A DNA stretch of 42,031 nt from Pseudomonadota bacterium (GTDB lineage: Bacteria; Pseudomonadota; Gammaproteobacteria; Burkholderiales; Burkholderiaceae_E): contig JAEWGX010000031.1 in NCBI GenBank assembly GCA_023388075.1, positions 1 through 42,031 of the forward strand, in the 5' to 3' direction. The notes below the pieces were generated by a model. It was not told where the DNA came from and did no database searches. It worked only from the letters and a program-made list of their open reading frames with translations. Below are positions 1 through 7,500 of the stretch, piece by piece. Within the stretch, counting starts at the first letter, position 1. Every line of letters starts with the position of its first letter. Both the position numbers and the translations under genes were made by a program.

Positions 1-223
1 AGTGCCCGAGGTCCAGGTCCGTTTCCGCACCGTCCTCGGTGACGAAGACCTCCCCGTGCTGGAACGGGCTCATGGTGCCCGGGTCGACGTTGATGTAGGG
101 GTCCAGCTTGAGAAGGGTCACCTTGACACCGCGCGATTCGAGCAGCGCGGCCATCGACGCGGCGGCGATTCCCTTGCCCAGTGAGGAAACCACCCCGCCC
201 GTGACGAACACAAATTTGGTCAT
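1..223 (-). CDS. pyrG: CTP synthase, N-terminal part (gene runs off the left edge)
   Basis: The first 74 codons of CTP synthase are present; the rest lies beyond the window. The enzyme aminates UTP to CTP using ATP and glutamine, in the cytosol. The N-terminus carries the family nucleotide-binding loop GGVVSSLGKG (residues 9-18) and the conserved stretch LDPYINVDPGTMSPFQHGEV (about 40-59). The ATG at 221-223 follows a CCGGAG ribosome site six bases upstream. The gene follows the thioesterase on the same strand with a 42-base gap. That gap carries a promoter candidate, so pyrG may be transcribed independently of the two genes before it. Identity is near certain; length and intactness cannot be judged. 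Confidence 0.97.
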   Translation of the reverse strand, partial: MTKFVFVTGGVVSSLGKGIAAASMAALLESRGVKVTLLKLDPYINVDPGTMSPFQHGEVFVTEDGAETDLDLGH

Positions 224-242
224 GGCGGCTCCGGAAATTCGA

Positions 243-269
243 AGTATATCAACCGTCCCGCCACGTCAA
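243..269 (-). promoter_or_regulatory. Candidate pyrG promoter
   Basis: On the minus strand TATACT (248-243) matches a sigma-70 -10 element and TTGACG (269-264) a -35 element. The spacer is 15 bases, shorter than the usual 16-18. The -35 hexamer is formed across the junction of a 17-bp tandem repeat (TTGA from one copy, CG from the next). Predicted transcription would start near 236 and give a very short leader to the ATG at 223. This is a sequence match only. Confidence 0.4.
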
Positions 270-282
270 CCGTCCCGCCACG
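249..282. repeat. 17-bp perfect tandem duplication
   Basis: TCAACCGTCCCGCCACG occurs twice head to tail (249-265 and 266-282). On the minus strand the 5' copy carries the last codons and TGA stop of the thioesterase gene; the second copy repeats them after the stop. The unit lies between that stop and pyrG and contributes to the pyrG promoter candidate. Confidence 0.95.
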
Positions 283-691
283 GTTGACGAACCGCTTCGC
301 GCATCGCCTCGGTGAGCGGCGCGGACCGCTGGCGCACCGTATCGATCAGCACCACCTTGGCCGAGCCCTGGGCGTAGATGGTTCCCGGATCGTCCATTCG
401 TGCCAGGTCGACATGGGTCATCACGCTGCTGCGGCCGACCTCGCCGACATGCTGGCGTGCAAGAACGGTGCCGGGATACTCGAGCTGCCGCAGGAAGGTG
501 CAGGCCGCGTTGACGATCACGAAGCCCAGGCCGCCGGGCACTGGCCGCATGCCCATGCGATCGAACCAGCTGATGCGGACCTGCTCCATGTAGCGGAAAT
601 AGACGGTGTTGTTGACGTGGCCCATCGCGTCCATGTCGCCCCAGCGGATCGGGACCTCCATCTGGAAGACGAGTACACGCGGGGCCGTCAT
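266..691 (-). CDS. Acyl-CoA thioesterase, 4HBT hotdog family
   Basis: A 141-residue single-domain hotdog thioesterase predicted to hydrolyse acyl-CoA thioesters in the cytosol; chain-length preference cannot be read from the sequence. The family signature RWGDMDAMGHVNN spans residues 16-28, with Asp21 in the position of the 4HBT catalytic aspartate. The ATG at 691 overlaps the stop of the upstream SDR gene (ATGA), so the two are probably translationally coupled. An open frame extends further upstream, but that part reads as low-complexity Arg/Gln/Gly protein and lies inside the SDR gene, so it was rejected. The last codons lie in a 17-bp tandem duplication. Confidence 0.9.
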   Translation of the reverse strand: MTAPRVLVFQMEVPIRWGDMDAMGHVNNTVYFRYMEQVRISWFDRMGMRPVPGGLGFVIVNAACTFLRQLEYPGTVLARQHVGEVGRSSVMTHVDLARMDDPGTIYAQGSAKVVLIDTVRQRSAPLTEAMREAVRQPWRDG

Positions 692-1470
692 GCGCCGAAG
701 CCGTCGTCCGCGGTGACCACCGCCGCATTGATGAAGTCCGACTGGTCCGAGGCAAGCAGGAGCAGGATTCCGTCCAGATCCTCCGGCTTGCCCAGCCGCT
801 TGCGCGGCAGCATGCCGATCAGCTTGCGTCCGCCGTCCGTGTCCCAGTGGTGGTCGTTGATCCCGGTACGGATGTAGCCCGGGCAGATCACGTTGACGTT
901 GATGTTGTACCGCCCCCATTCGTGCGCCATGGCGCGCGTCATGTGGATCACCGCGGCTTTGCTCATGCAGTACGTGCCGATCTGGGCGACCACGCGCAGC
1001 CCGCCGAGCGAGGCGATGTTGATGATCCGAGCACGCGGCATGTGCGCCGGATCCGCGGCCTTGGCCCGTTCGATCATGCGCCGCCCCACCGCCTGGGCGA
1101 CGAAGAACGCCCCCCGGGTGTTGGTGTCCATCACGAAGTCGTAGTCCTGCGGCGTCACGTCCACCAGCCGCTGCGTGGTGCTCACGCCGGAGTTGTTCAC
1201 CAGCACGTCGATCGGCCCGGCTTCGGCCTCAGCGGCGGCGACCGCCTGGGCGATGCTCGCCACGTCGGTGACGTCGAGCGGCACGACGCAGGCCGAGCCA
1301 CCCTGCGACTCGATCTCCGCGCGCATCTCCTTCAGGCGCTCGGTGCGGCGCGAGGCCAGCACCACCCGCGCGCCGTTGGCGGCGAGGACGCGGGCGAAAC
1401 GCGCGCCCAGGCCGCTGGAGGCGCCTGTGACCATCGCCGTCTTCCCGCTGAGATCGAAGGTCGTCGTCAT
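688..1470 (-). CDS. SDR family NAD(P)-dependent oxidoreductase
   Basis: A 260-residue classical short-chain dehydrogenase. The cofactor loop TGASSGLG is at 15-22, NNSG (a variant of NNAG) at 92-95, and the Ser154-Tyr167-Lys171 catalytic set is intact (NIAS and YCMSK). Substrate is unknown. Its position between a thioesterase and ETF-QO suggests a hydroxyacyl or 3-oxoacyl intermediate, but that is inference. The ATG at 1470 was chosen because AGGGGA precedes it at good spacing; the longer open frame adds about 90 low-complexity residues. It overlaps the thioesterase by four bases and diverges from ETF-QO. Confidence 0.9.
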   Translation of the reverse strand: MTTTFDLSGKTAMVTGASSGLGARFARVLAANGARVVLASRRTERLKEMRAEIESQGGSACVVPLDVTDVASIAQAVAAAEAEAGPIDVLVNNSGVSTTQRLVDVTPQDYDFVMDTNTRGAFFVAQAVGRRMIERAKAADPAHMPRARIINIASLGGLRVVAQIGTYCMSKAAVIHMTRAMAHEWGRYNINVNVICPGYIRTGINDHHWDTDGGRKLIGMLPRKRLGKPEDLDGILLLLASDQSDFINAAVVTADDGFGA

Positions 1471-1775
1471 GCCGGTCCCCTGGCGGCCCCGGCCGCGCGC
1501 ATGCAGGGGGGCAGCGAATGGAATGGGTGGATGGGTGGTTTCATCTTGCCTCGCAGGGTCGGGCCGGTGCCCGCGGCCGGGCTGTACCTCTCGCCCCTTG
1601 CGGCCGGCCAGGATAGTCGGCCGATGATCGCACATCGGGGCGGACCCGACGCCTCCGGCAGGCCGGATCGCTCGAACGCCATCCCCTTGCCCCGGCACGG
1701 CTCGTTTGCGCCGGCGAAGAGCTTTCATCGACAATGCCGGCATCGATCACCACAGGCCGCCGCCGAAGAAAGCAC
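1471..1775. other. Divergent intergenic region between the SDR gene and ETF-QO
   Basis: About 305 bases without a convincing gene. It must hold the start signals of both the SDR operon (minus) and ETF-QO (plus). A ribosome site AGGGGA lies at the SDR end and a weak purine stretch (GAAGAAAG) before ETF-QO. No strong sigma-70 promoter, palindrome or RNA structure was found by eye. Short open frames here are Arg/Pro-rich shadows. Confidence 0.6.
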
Positions 1776-3425
1776 ATGGAAAATGAACGCGATTCGATGG
1801 AGTTCGACGTACTCGTGGTGGGCGGCGGCCCGGCCGGGCTCGCCGCCGCCATCCGGCTGAAGCAGCTGGCCGAGGCGAAGAACAGCGAGATCAGCGTTTG
1901 CGTCCTGGAGAAGGGTTCCGAGATCGGCGCGCACATCCTCTCCGGCGCGGTGATGGACCCGCGCGCCCTCGCGGAGCTGCTGCCGGACTGGAAGGAGCGC
2001 GGCGCCCCGGTCACCACCGAGGTGAGCGAGGACCGCTTCCTGTTCCTGTCCGAATCGGGGGCGCGGCGCGTGCCCGGGCTCATGCTGCCGGCCGCGCTCA
2101 AGAACCACGGCAACTACGTGATCAGCCTCGGCAACCTGGTGCGCTGGCTGGGCACGCAGGCGGAAGCGCTCGGGGTCGAGGTCTACCCGGGCTTCGCGGC
2201 GGCGGAGATCCTCTACGACGAGAACGGCGCGGTGAAGGGCGTGGCCACCGGCGATCTCGGCGTCGGCCGGGACGGCCAGCGCACGGACGCCTACCAACCC
2301 GGCATGGAGCTGCATGCCAAGTACACCCTCTTCGCCGAAGGATCGCGTGGGCACCTCGGCAAGCGGCTCGTCGAGCGCTTCCGCCTGGCCGAAGGCAAGG
2401 ACCCGCAGAGCTATGCCATCGGCATCAAGGAGCTGTGGGAGGTCAAGCCCGCCCGCTTCCAGGCGGGGCTGGTGGTCCACACCGCCGGCTGGCCGCTCGA
2501 CACCAGCACCTACGGCGGCTCCTTTCTCTATCACTTCGAGGACAACAAGGTCGCCGTCGGGTTCGTCCTCGGACTCAACTACGCGAACCCCTGGCTCTCC
2601 CCGTTCGACGAGTTCCAGCGCTACAAGACGCACCCGGCCATCCGCGGCTTCTTCGAAGGCGGCAAGCGGCTGGGTTATGGAGCGCGGTCCATCACCGCGG
2701 GTGGGATCAATGCGCTGCCGCGCCTGGTCTTTCCGGGCGGCTGCCTGGTCGGCTGCGACGCCGGGTTCCTCAACGCCTCGCGCATCAAGGGCAGCCACGC
2801 GGCGATGAAGAGCGGCATGCTCGCGGCCGAGGCCGCCTTCAATGCCGTCGGCGCAGGCCGCAGGGGCGACGAGCTGACCGGCTATGCCAGCGCGTTCGAA
2901 TCGTCATGGCTGCACGACGAGCTCTCCCGCGCGCGCAACTTCAAGTCCGCGATGAGCCGCGGACTGTGGACCGGCACGCTGCTGGTCGGGATCGACCAGA
3001 CCCTCTTCCGGGGCAAGGCACCCTTCACGCTGCGCACCAGGAAGCAGGATCACGAGTACCTGCGGCCGGCCTCGGAGTTCCAGCCCATCGCCTACCCCAA
3101 GCCGGACGGCAAGCTCACGTTCGACAAGCTCTCGTCGGTCTTCCTCTCCAGCACCAACCACGAGGAGAACCAACCGGTCCACCTGACACTGAAGGATCCG
3201 CGGGTACCCGTGGACCTCAACCTGGCCCGCTTCGCCGGCCCGGAGAGCCGCTATTGCCCGGCGGGCGTGTACGAGTTCGTCAAGGACGAGGACGGCGGCG
3301 ACCGGCTGCAGATCAACGCCCAGAACTGCGTGCACTGCAAGACGTGCGACATCAAGGACCCGACGCAGAACATCGTTTGGGTGACGCCCGAGGGCGGCGG
3401 CGGGCCCAACTATTCCGGCATGTGA
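1776..3425 (+). CDS. Electron transfer flavoprotein-ubiquinone oxidoreductase
   Basis: ETF-QO, 549 residues, is a membrane-associated flavoprotein that passes electrons from reduced ETF to ubiquinone. This links acyl-CoA dehydrogenases, such as the one at 16888, to respiration. The FAD-binding GGGPAG motif is at residues 16-21. The [4Fe-4S] cluster cysteines are intact near the C-terminus: Cys494 (YCPAG) and Cys518, Cys521 and Cys524 (CVHCKTC). Length matches the family. The start at 1776 gives MENERDSMEFD; an internal Met8 is an alternative, and an upstream in-frame ATG at 1734 adds a basic, unconserved stretch. It is followed by the CoA-transferase genes after 77 bases. Confidence 0.95.
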   Translation: MENERDSMEFDVLVVGGGPAGLAAAIRLKQLAEAKNSEISVCVLEKGSEIGAHILSGAVMDPRALAELLPDWKERGAPVTTEVSEDRFLFLSESGARRVPGLMLPAALKNHGNYVISLGNLVRWLGTQAEALGVEVYPGFAAAEILYDENGAVKGVATGDLGVGRDGQRTDAYQPGMELHAKYTLFAEGSRGHLGKRLVERFRLAEGKDPQSYAIGIKELWEVKPARFQAGLVVHTAGWPLDTSTYGGSFLYHFEDNKVAVGFVLGLNYANPWLSPFDEFQRYKTHPAIRGFFEGGKRLGYGARSITAGGINALPRLVFPGGCLVGCDAGFLNASRIKGSHAAMKSGMLAAEAAFNAVGAGRRGDELTGYASAFESSWLHDELSRARNFKSAMSRGLWTGTLLVGIDQTLFRGKAPFTLRTRKQDHEYLRPASEFQPIAYPKPDGKLTFDKLSSVFLSSTNHEENQPVHLTLKDPRVPVDLNLARFAGPESRYCPAGVYEFVKDEDGGDRLQINAQNCVHCKTCDIKDPTQNIVWVTPEGGGGPNYSGM

Positions 3426-3502
3426 CCGCCGCAGGCCCAGCGCGGGCATTGGGGAACCAGGGCATTACCATGGGGGCTGTACTCGACAACCGGTAACCAT
3501 CC

Positions 3503-4201
3503 ATGCAGAAAGTCTTTCCATCGGCCGCCGCCGCCCTGCAGGGCGTGGTGGCGGACAACCAGGTTCTCGCCGTAGGCGGGTTCGGCCTGTGCGGCATCCC
3601 GGAGGCGTTGATCGACGGGTTGCGGGACACCGGGGTCAAGGGCCTGACCTGCATCAGCAACAATGCCGGGGTCGACGACTTCGGTCTCGGACGGCTGCTG
3701 CAGACGCGCCAGATCCGCAAGATGATCGCGAGCTATGTCGGCGAGAACAAGGAGTTCGAACGCCAGTTCCTCGCCGGCGAGCTCGAGCTGGAGTTCACGC
3801 CCCAGGGCACGCTCGCCGAGAAGCTGCGTGCCGGCGGCTCCGGCATTCCGGCGTTCTTCACGCGCACCGGCGTCGGTACCATCGTCGCCGAGGGCAAGGA
3901 GGTGCGCAATTTCGACGGCCACGACTACGTCATGGAGCGCAGCCTGGTGGCCGACGTCGCGCTGGTGAAGGCCTGGAAGGCGGACCGCACCGGGAACCTC
4001 GTCTACCGGCGCACCGCGCGCAACTTCAATCCGCTCTGCGCGATGGCCGGCAAGGTGACCATCGTGGAGGTGGAGGAGCTGGTCGAGGTCGGCGCCATCG
4101 ATCCGGACGCGGTCCACACGCCGGGCATCTTCGTCCAGCGCATCGTGGTCAACCCGAATCCCGAGAAGCGCATCGAGCAGCGCACCACCCGGCAAGCCTA
4201 G
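3503..4201 (+). CDS. scoA: 3-oxoacid CoA-transferase, subunit A
   Basis: A 232-residue alpha subunit of a family I CoA-transferase (succinyl-CoA:3-ketoacid type). With subunit B it moves CoA from succinyl-CoA to acetoacetate or a similar 3-oxoacid, so ketone bodies can enter acetyl-CoA metabolism. GGFGLCGIP at 25-33 and ISNNAG near 53-58 are the family's CoA-binding and signature stretches. Subunit B begins 14 bases downstream, as is usual for the pair. No clear Shine-Dalgarno precedes the ATG at 3503, but the family N-terminus begins there. The exact acceptor could also be 3-oxoadipate or another 3-oxoacid; the sequence looks closer to the acetoacetate enzymes. Confidence 0.92.
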   Translation: MQKVFPSAAAALQGVVADNQVLAVGGFGLCGIPEALIDGLRDTGVKGLTCISNNAGVDDFGLGRLLQTRQIRKMIASYVGENKEFERQFLAGELELEFTPQGTLAEKLRAGGSGIPAFFTRTGVGTIVAEGKEVRNFDGHDYVMERSLVADVALVKAWKADRTGNLVYRRTARNFNPLCAMAGKVTIVEVEELVEVGAIDPDAVHTPGIFVQRIVVNPNPEKRIEQRTTRQA

Positions 4202-4215
4202 GAGAGCAGCACATC

Positions 4216-4863
4216 ATGGCATGGGACAGGAACCAGATGGCGGCGCGCGCCGCCAAGGAACTGCAGGACGGCTTCTACGTCAATCTCGGGATCGGCCTGC
4301 CGACCCTCGTCGCCAACCACGTGCCGAAGGGCATCGAGGTGTGGCTGCAGTCGGAGAACGGGCTGCTCGGCATCGGCCCGTTCCCGACCGAGGACGAGGT
4401 GGACGCGGACACGATCAACGCCGGTAAGCAGACCGTGACCACGCTGCCGGGCTCCTCCATCTTCCACTCCGCCGATTCGTTCGCGATGATCCGTGGCGGA
4501 CACATCGACATCGCGATCCTGGGGGCGATGCAGGTCTCCGAAAAAGGCGACCTGGCCAACTGGATGATTCCGGGCAAGATGGTCAAGGGCATGGGCGGCG
4601 CGATGGACCTGGTCGCCGGCGTGGGACGCGTGGTGGTGCTGATGGAGCATGTCGCCAAGGGCGACGCGCACAAGATCCTGAAGGAATGCACGCTGCCGCT
4701 CACCGGCGTGGGCGTGGTGGATCGCATCATCACCGATCTGGGCGTGCTGGACGTGACGCCCGACGGGCTCGAGGTGGTGGAGCTGGCCCCGGGAGTGGAG
4801 TTCGCCGAGGTCCAGTCGAAGACCGGCGCCGTGGTGAAGGCGGCCAAGGGGATCGCCGCGTAG
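4216..4863 (+). CDS. scoB: 3-oxoacid CoA-transferase, subunit B
   Basis: A 215-residue beta subunit that carries the active site. The catalytic glutamate is Glu47 in SENGLLG, the residue that forms the glutamyl-CoA thioester in this family. GIGLPT (25-30), the Gly-rich run KGMGGAMDLV and the C-terminus match succinyl-CoA:3-ketoacid CoA-transferases. The ATG at 4216 is preceded by a GGAGAG ribosome site beginning at the stop of subunit A. No gene follows on the same strand; about 150 bases later comes the convergent RRM gene. Confidence 0.95.
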   Translation: MAWDRNQMAARAAKELQDGFYVNLGIGLPTLVANHVPKGIEVWLQSENGLLGIGPFPTEDEVDADTINAGKQTVTTLPGSSIFHSADSFAMIRGGHIDIAILGAMQVSEKGDLANWMIPGKMVKGMGGAMDLVAGVGRVVVLMEHVAKGDAHKILKECTLPLTGVGVVDRIITDLGVLDVTPDGLEVVELAPGVEFAEVQSKTGAVVKAAKGIAA

Positions 4864-4989
4864 ATCGCGGCTCCGCGACTGCCCGGCGGTTGCCGGCAGG
4901 TTCGTCCAAGGAAACGCCGGCCCTCCGGGCTTCCTTGAATCCGGACGGAGGGCGGGCCGGGCCAGGCCCGGCCCCGGGAACGATCGGCC

Positions 4990-5007
4990 GGGAGCCTTGC
5001 GGCTCCC
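4990..5007. terminator. Candidate hairpin between convergent scoB and RRM genes
   Basis: GGGAGCC-TTGC-GGCTCCC forms a perfect 7-bp stem with a 4-base loop, ten bases beyond the RRM stop. A second GC-rich inverted repeat (GGGCCGGGCC...GGCCCGGCCC, about 4951-4976) lies nearer scoB. Neither is followed by a clear T run, so intrinsic termination is only a suggestion. Confidence 0.45.
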
Positions 5008-5017
5008 GAAGGCCCCG

Positions 5018-5410
5018 TCAGCGGCCGCCGCCTCCGCCGTAGCCGCCGCGGCCACCGCCGCCACCCCCGTAGCCCCCGCCACCGCCTCCGCCGTAGCCGC
5101 CACCACCGCCACCATAGCCGCCGCCACCGCCGGGTCGCCGGCCTCCACCGCCGCCGCCTGAGCGCTGTTCGTTCGCTTCGTTGACGACGAGCGCCCGACC
5201 TTCGAGGTTGTGGCCGTTCAGCGCCGCGATGGCCGCGCGCGCAGCTTCCGCGGTGGCCATGCTGACGAAGGCGAACCCGCGGGAACGGCCGGTTTCCCGG
5301 TCCGTCACCACGCGGGCCTCGCTCACCTCACCATGAGCGGAGAAAAGCTGGGTCAATTGGGCGTCGGTGGCACGCCAAGGCAGGTTGCCTACATAGATCT
5401 TGGTCGACAT
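5018..5410 (-). CDS. RRM RNA-binding protein with glycine-rich tail
   Basis: A 130-residue protein with one RNA-recognition motif (about 3-80) and a tail (about 85-130) of glycine with scattered Tyr and Arg. RNP2 is IYVGNL (5-10) and RNP1 is RGFAFVSM (44-51), both with the aromatic residues that stack on RNA. The family includes cold-induced bacterial RNA-binding proteins and resembles eukaryotic glycine-rich RRM proteins. RNA targets and any cold response are inferred, not seen. The tail is built from near-identical GGY/GGG codon repeats, so its length probably varies between strains. A long gene-free stretch lies upstream and may hold an extended leader. Confidence 0.92.
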   Translation of the reverse strand: MSTKIYVGNLPWRATDAQLTQLFSAHGEVSEARVVTDRETGRSRGFAFVSMATAEAARAAIAALNGHNLEGRALVVNEANEQRSGGGGGGRRPGGGGGYGGGGGGYGGGGGGGYGGGGGGRGGYGGGGGR

Positions 5411-5943
5411 GCAGAAGTCTCGGAGAGAGTGAAGAACATTGCATTGCCGGGTACTTCGCCCCCGGCCGCCTGGGCGGTCCGGCTGGAAAGACCTGAGAAT
5501 GCAACCCGTCCGGAGCGCCTGCCGCTGGGTAAACGGATGGCAGCCGCCCTGGAATTCTTGACCATGGGAGTTGATGAGACGGTGCGGGGATCGGAGGTCG
5601 GCGTTGCCGTGCGCTGGGCGAGGTTCGATTGGATGCGACAGATCAAGAAATGATCGGCGATTGAATCGATGCGGTTCCTGCCAGTGCCGGTGGACGTGAT
5701 CGCAGTACGTCCGGGGAGACGTCCGACGCAACCACCCCGGTATCCGGAAGCCGTTCCTGGAAGGCCTTCCGCTGGGTAGCGGGGCCCCGAAAGCCGAGGT
5801 CGTCGATCAAGTGTAGCGCGTTCTTCGCATCGTGGCACATAGCCCCGAAAAAATAGTTGAAGGCCCCGGGATACTGTATAAAATCACAGGCAAGCCTACT
5901 TGCCGGAGTACCCCGCTTCCTCTCGGAGCGCCCTGGAGCCGCC
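5411..5943. other. Divergent intergenic region between the RRM gene and lexA
   Basis: About 530 bases without a convincing gene. The right end (5857-5890) is the lexA promoter with its LexA box. The rest would be the upstream region or long 5' leader of the RRM gene; no strong promoter was recognised for it. CGATT-G-AATCG at 5658-5668 is a perfect 11-base palindrome. A 65-codon open frame on the minus strand (5643-5840) has a more natural composition than typical shadows but resembles nothing I recognise. Confidence 0.6.
5857..5890 (+). promoter_or_regulatory. lexA promoter with LexA (SOS) box
   Basis: CTGT-N8-ACAG at 5874-5889, within ATACTGTATAAAATCACAGG, fits the gamma/betaproteobacterial LexA box. 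A -35 candidate TTGAAG (5857-5862) and a -10 candidate TAAAAT (5879-5884) are 16 bases apart, so the box sits on the -10 element. LexA bound there would block its own transcription. The ATG of lexA lies 54 bases downstream. With no other box before imuA or imuB, this is the likely control point for all three genes. Confidence 0.88.
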
Positions 5944-6654
5944 ATGCGTGAACTCACCCCCCGTCAACTGGAAATCCTGGAGCTGATCAAGCGCCACCTG
6001 GCCACCACCGGCTTTCCGCCCACGCGGGCGGAGATCGCCGCGGAGCTGGGCTTTCGCTCGGCCAATGCCGCGGAGGAGCACCTGAAGGCGCTCGCCCGCA
6101 AGGGCGTGATCGAGCTGACCTCCGGCGCCTCGCGCGGCATCCGGCTGGTGCTGCTGCCACCGGCGGCGGCCACGGCCCCGGCGGGTGGCCGCCAGCCGGC
6201 CCGGCGCCAGGCCGGCGGCAACGCCCTCGGCAACGCCATCAGCGCGGTCCAGGTGGCGCTCACCCTGCCGCTGGTCGGGCGTGTCTCGGCCGGCAGCCCC
6301 ATCCTTGCAGAGGAGCACGTGGAAGCCAGCTACGCCATAGATCCGGATCTCTTCAGCGCCCGGCCGGACTATCTGCTCCGGGTGCGTGGCCTCAGCATGA
6401 AGGATGCCGGCATCCTGGATGGAGACCTGCTCGCGGTGAAGAAGGCTTCGGAGGCACGCAACGGCCAGATCGTGGTGGCACGCCTGGGCAGTGAAGTCAC
6501 CGTCAAGCGTTTCCGCCGCCATGCCAACCGGGCCATGATCGAGCTGCTGCCGGAGAACCCGGACTTCGAGCCGATCGTGGTGGATTCGCGCAGCGAGGAG
6601 TTCGCGCTGGAAGGCATCGGCATCGGCCTCATCCGCAAGTCGGCCTCTTTCTGA
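5944..6654 (+). CDS. lexA: LexA repressor
   Basis: The SOS repressor, 236 residues: an N-terminal winged helix (1-70) and a C-terminal S24 autoprotease. When RecA filaments form, LexA cuts itself between Ala116 and Gly117 (VSAG) with Ser151 (GLSMKD) and Lys188 (VTVKRF). All three sites are present. Each is 32 residues later than in E. coli LexA, so the whole length difference sits in the Pro/Ala/Gly-rich linker (about 72-108). The gene is preceded by its own LexA box and followed by imuA and imuB on the same strand with short gaps, the usual arrangement of a LexA-linked mutasome operon. Confidence 0.95.
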   Translation: MRELTPRQLEILELIKRHLATTGFPPTRAEIAAELGFRSANAAEEHLKALARKGVIELTSGASRGIRLVLLPPAAATAPAGGRQPARRQAGGNALGNAISAVQVALTLPLVGRVSAGSPILAEEHVEASYAIDPDLFSARPDYLLRVRGLSMKDAGILDGDLLAVKKASEARNGQIVVARLGSEVTVKRFRRHANRAMIELLPENPDFEPIVVDSRSEEFALEGIGIGLIRKSASF

Positions 6655-6719
6655 AGGCGCACCCCGCGCTTGGAAGGAAGCAGGAATCACTACCCCGGAA
6701 ACCGCTCGCAGGAACAGGC

Positions 6720-7460
6720 ATGTCGGCAGCATCGACAGCAAGCAGCATTCACACGCAGCTCTGGCAGGCTGACCAGCTCGGCCATGCCACGGTGGCGGCG
6801 CATCCCAGCGGCTTCGCGGAGCTGGATCCGCAACTGCCGGGCGGCGGATGGCCGCTCGGCATGCTCACGGAGCTGATTGCCCGCAACCCGGGCGTCGGCG
6901 AGCTGCGCCTGCTGATCCCCGTGCTCCGGCAGCTCACGCTGGAGCGCAAGGTGGTGATCATGCTGGCGCCACCGCTCGTTCCCTATGCGCCCGCCCTGGC
7001 CGGCTTCGGCATCGATCTCGATTACCTCCTCATCATCCAGGCGCCCAATGCCGCGGACCGCCTGTGGGCGGTGGAGCAGACCCTGAAGAGCACCAGCTTC
7101 GGCGCCCTGCTCGCGTGGCTGCCCCAGGACCGTACCCGGCCAGAGCATCTGCGGCGGATGCAGCTTGCCGCCCAGACCTCGCACGGCCCGGTCTTCCTTT
7201 TCCGGGAGTTGCCCGCCCAGTTCGAATCCTCGCCGGCACCGCTGCGGCTGTTGCTGCTGCCCCGGCCGGAGCAGCGGCTTGCCGTCCAGGTGCTGAAGCG
7301 GCGCGGCCCCCTGCTCACGGACCCGATCCTGCTCCAACTGCCGCAACCGCCGCTCGCCCTGCGCCTGCGCATGGGTAGCAGCACGCCAGCGGATCGCCCG
7401 GTGCGGCAGCCGCTGCAAGGCATCCAGGGCCGCTCGGCGCCCACTCCCCTGCTCTCCTGA
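6720..7460 (+). CDS. imuA: ImuA, translesion DNA synthesis-associated protein
   Basis: A 246-residue RecA/SulA-like protein of the ImuA family, an accessory of SOS mutagenesis that acts with ImuB and DnaE2. The family opening is clear (SGFAELDPQLPGGGWPLGML, about 30-49, then ELIARNPGVGELRLL), as is the later LAWLPQD...LRRMQLAA stretch. The loop replacing a Walker A motif lacks the lysine, so ATP hydrolysis is not expected from the motif alone. AGGAACAGGC before the ATG gives a ribosome site. It starts 65 bases after lexA, with no LexA box of its own, so it is probably cotranscribed with lexA. Confidence 0.93.
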   Translation: MSAASTASSIHTQLWQADQLGHATVAAHPSGFAELDPQLPGGGWPLGMLTELIARNPGVGELRLLIPVLRQLTLERKVVIMLAPPLVPYAPALAGFGIDLDYLLIIQAPNAADRLWAVEQTLKSTSFGALLAWLPQDRTRPEHLRRMQLAAQTSHGPVFLFRELPAQFESSPAPLRLLLLPRPEQRLAVQVLKRRGPLLTDPILLQLPQPPLALRLRMGSSTPADRPVRQPLQGIQGRSAPTPLLS

Positions 7461-7500
7461 CCATTGCGGAAGATCGGTCGTCTTCCGGTTCGAAGTCGCG

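Noticed and set aside
1725..2798. 357-codon frame antisense to ETF-QO
   Set aside because: It overlaps the FAD-binding and substrate domains of an intact ETF-QO, and its translation has no recognisable motif.
5020..5165. Short regularly repeated units resembling a tandem or CRISPR array
   Set aside because: The repeats are GGN/TAC codons of the RRM protein's glycine tail. There are no spacers of uniform length.
6655..6719. A separate LexA box before imuA
   Set aside because: No CTGT-N8-ACAG is present in the 65-base gap; imuAB probably rely on the lexA promoter.
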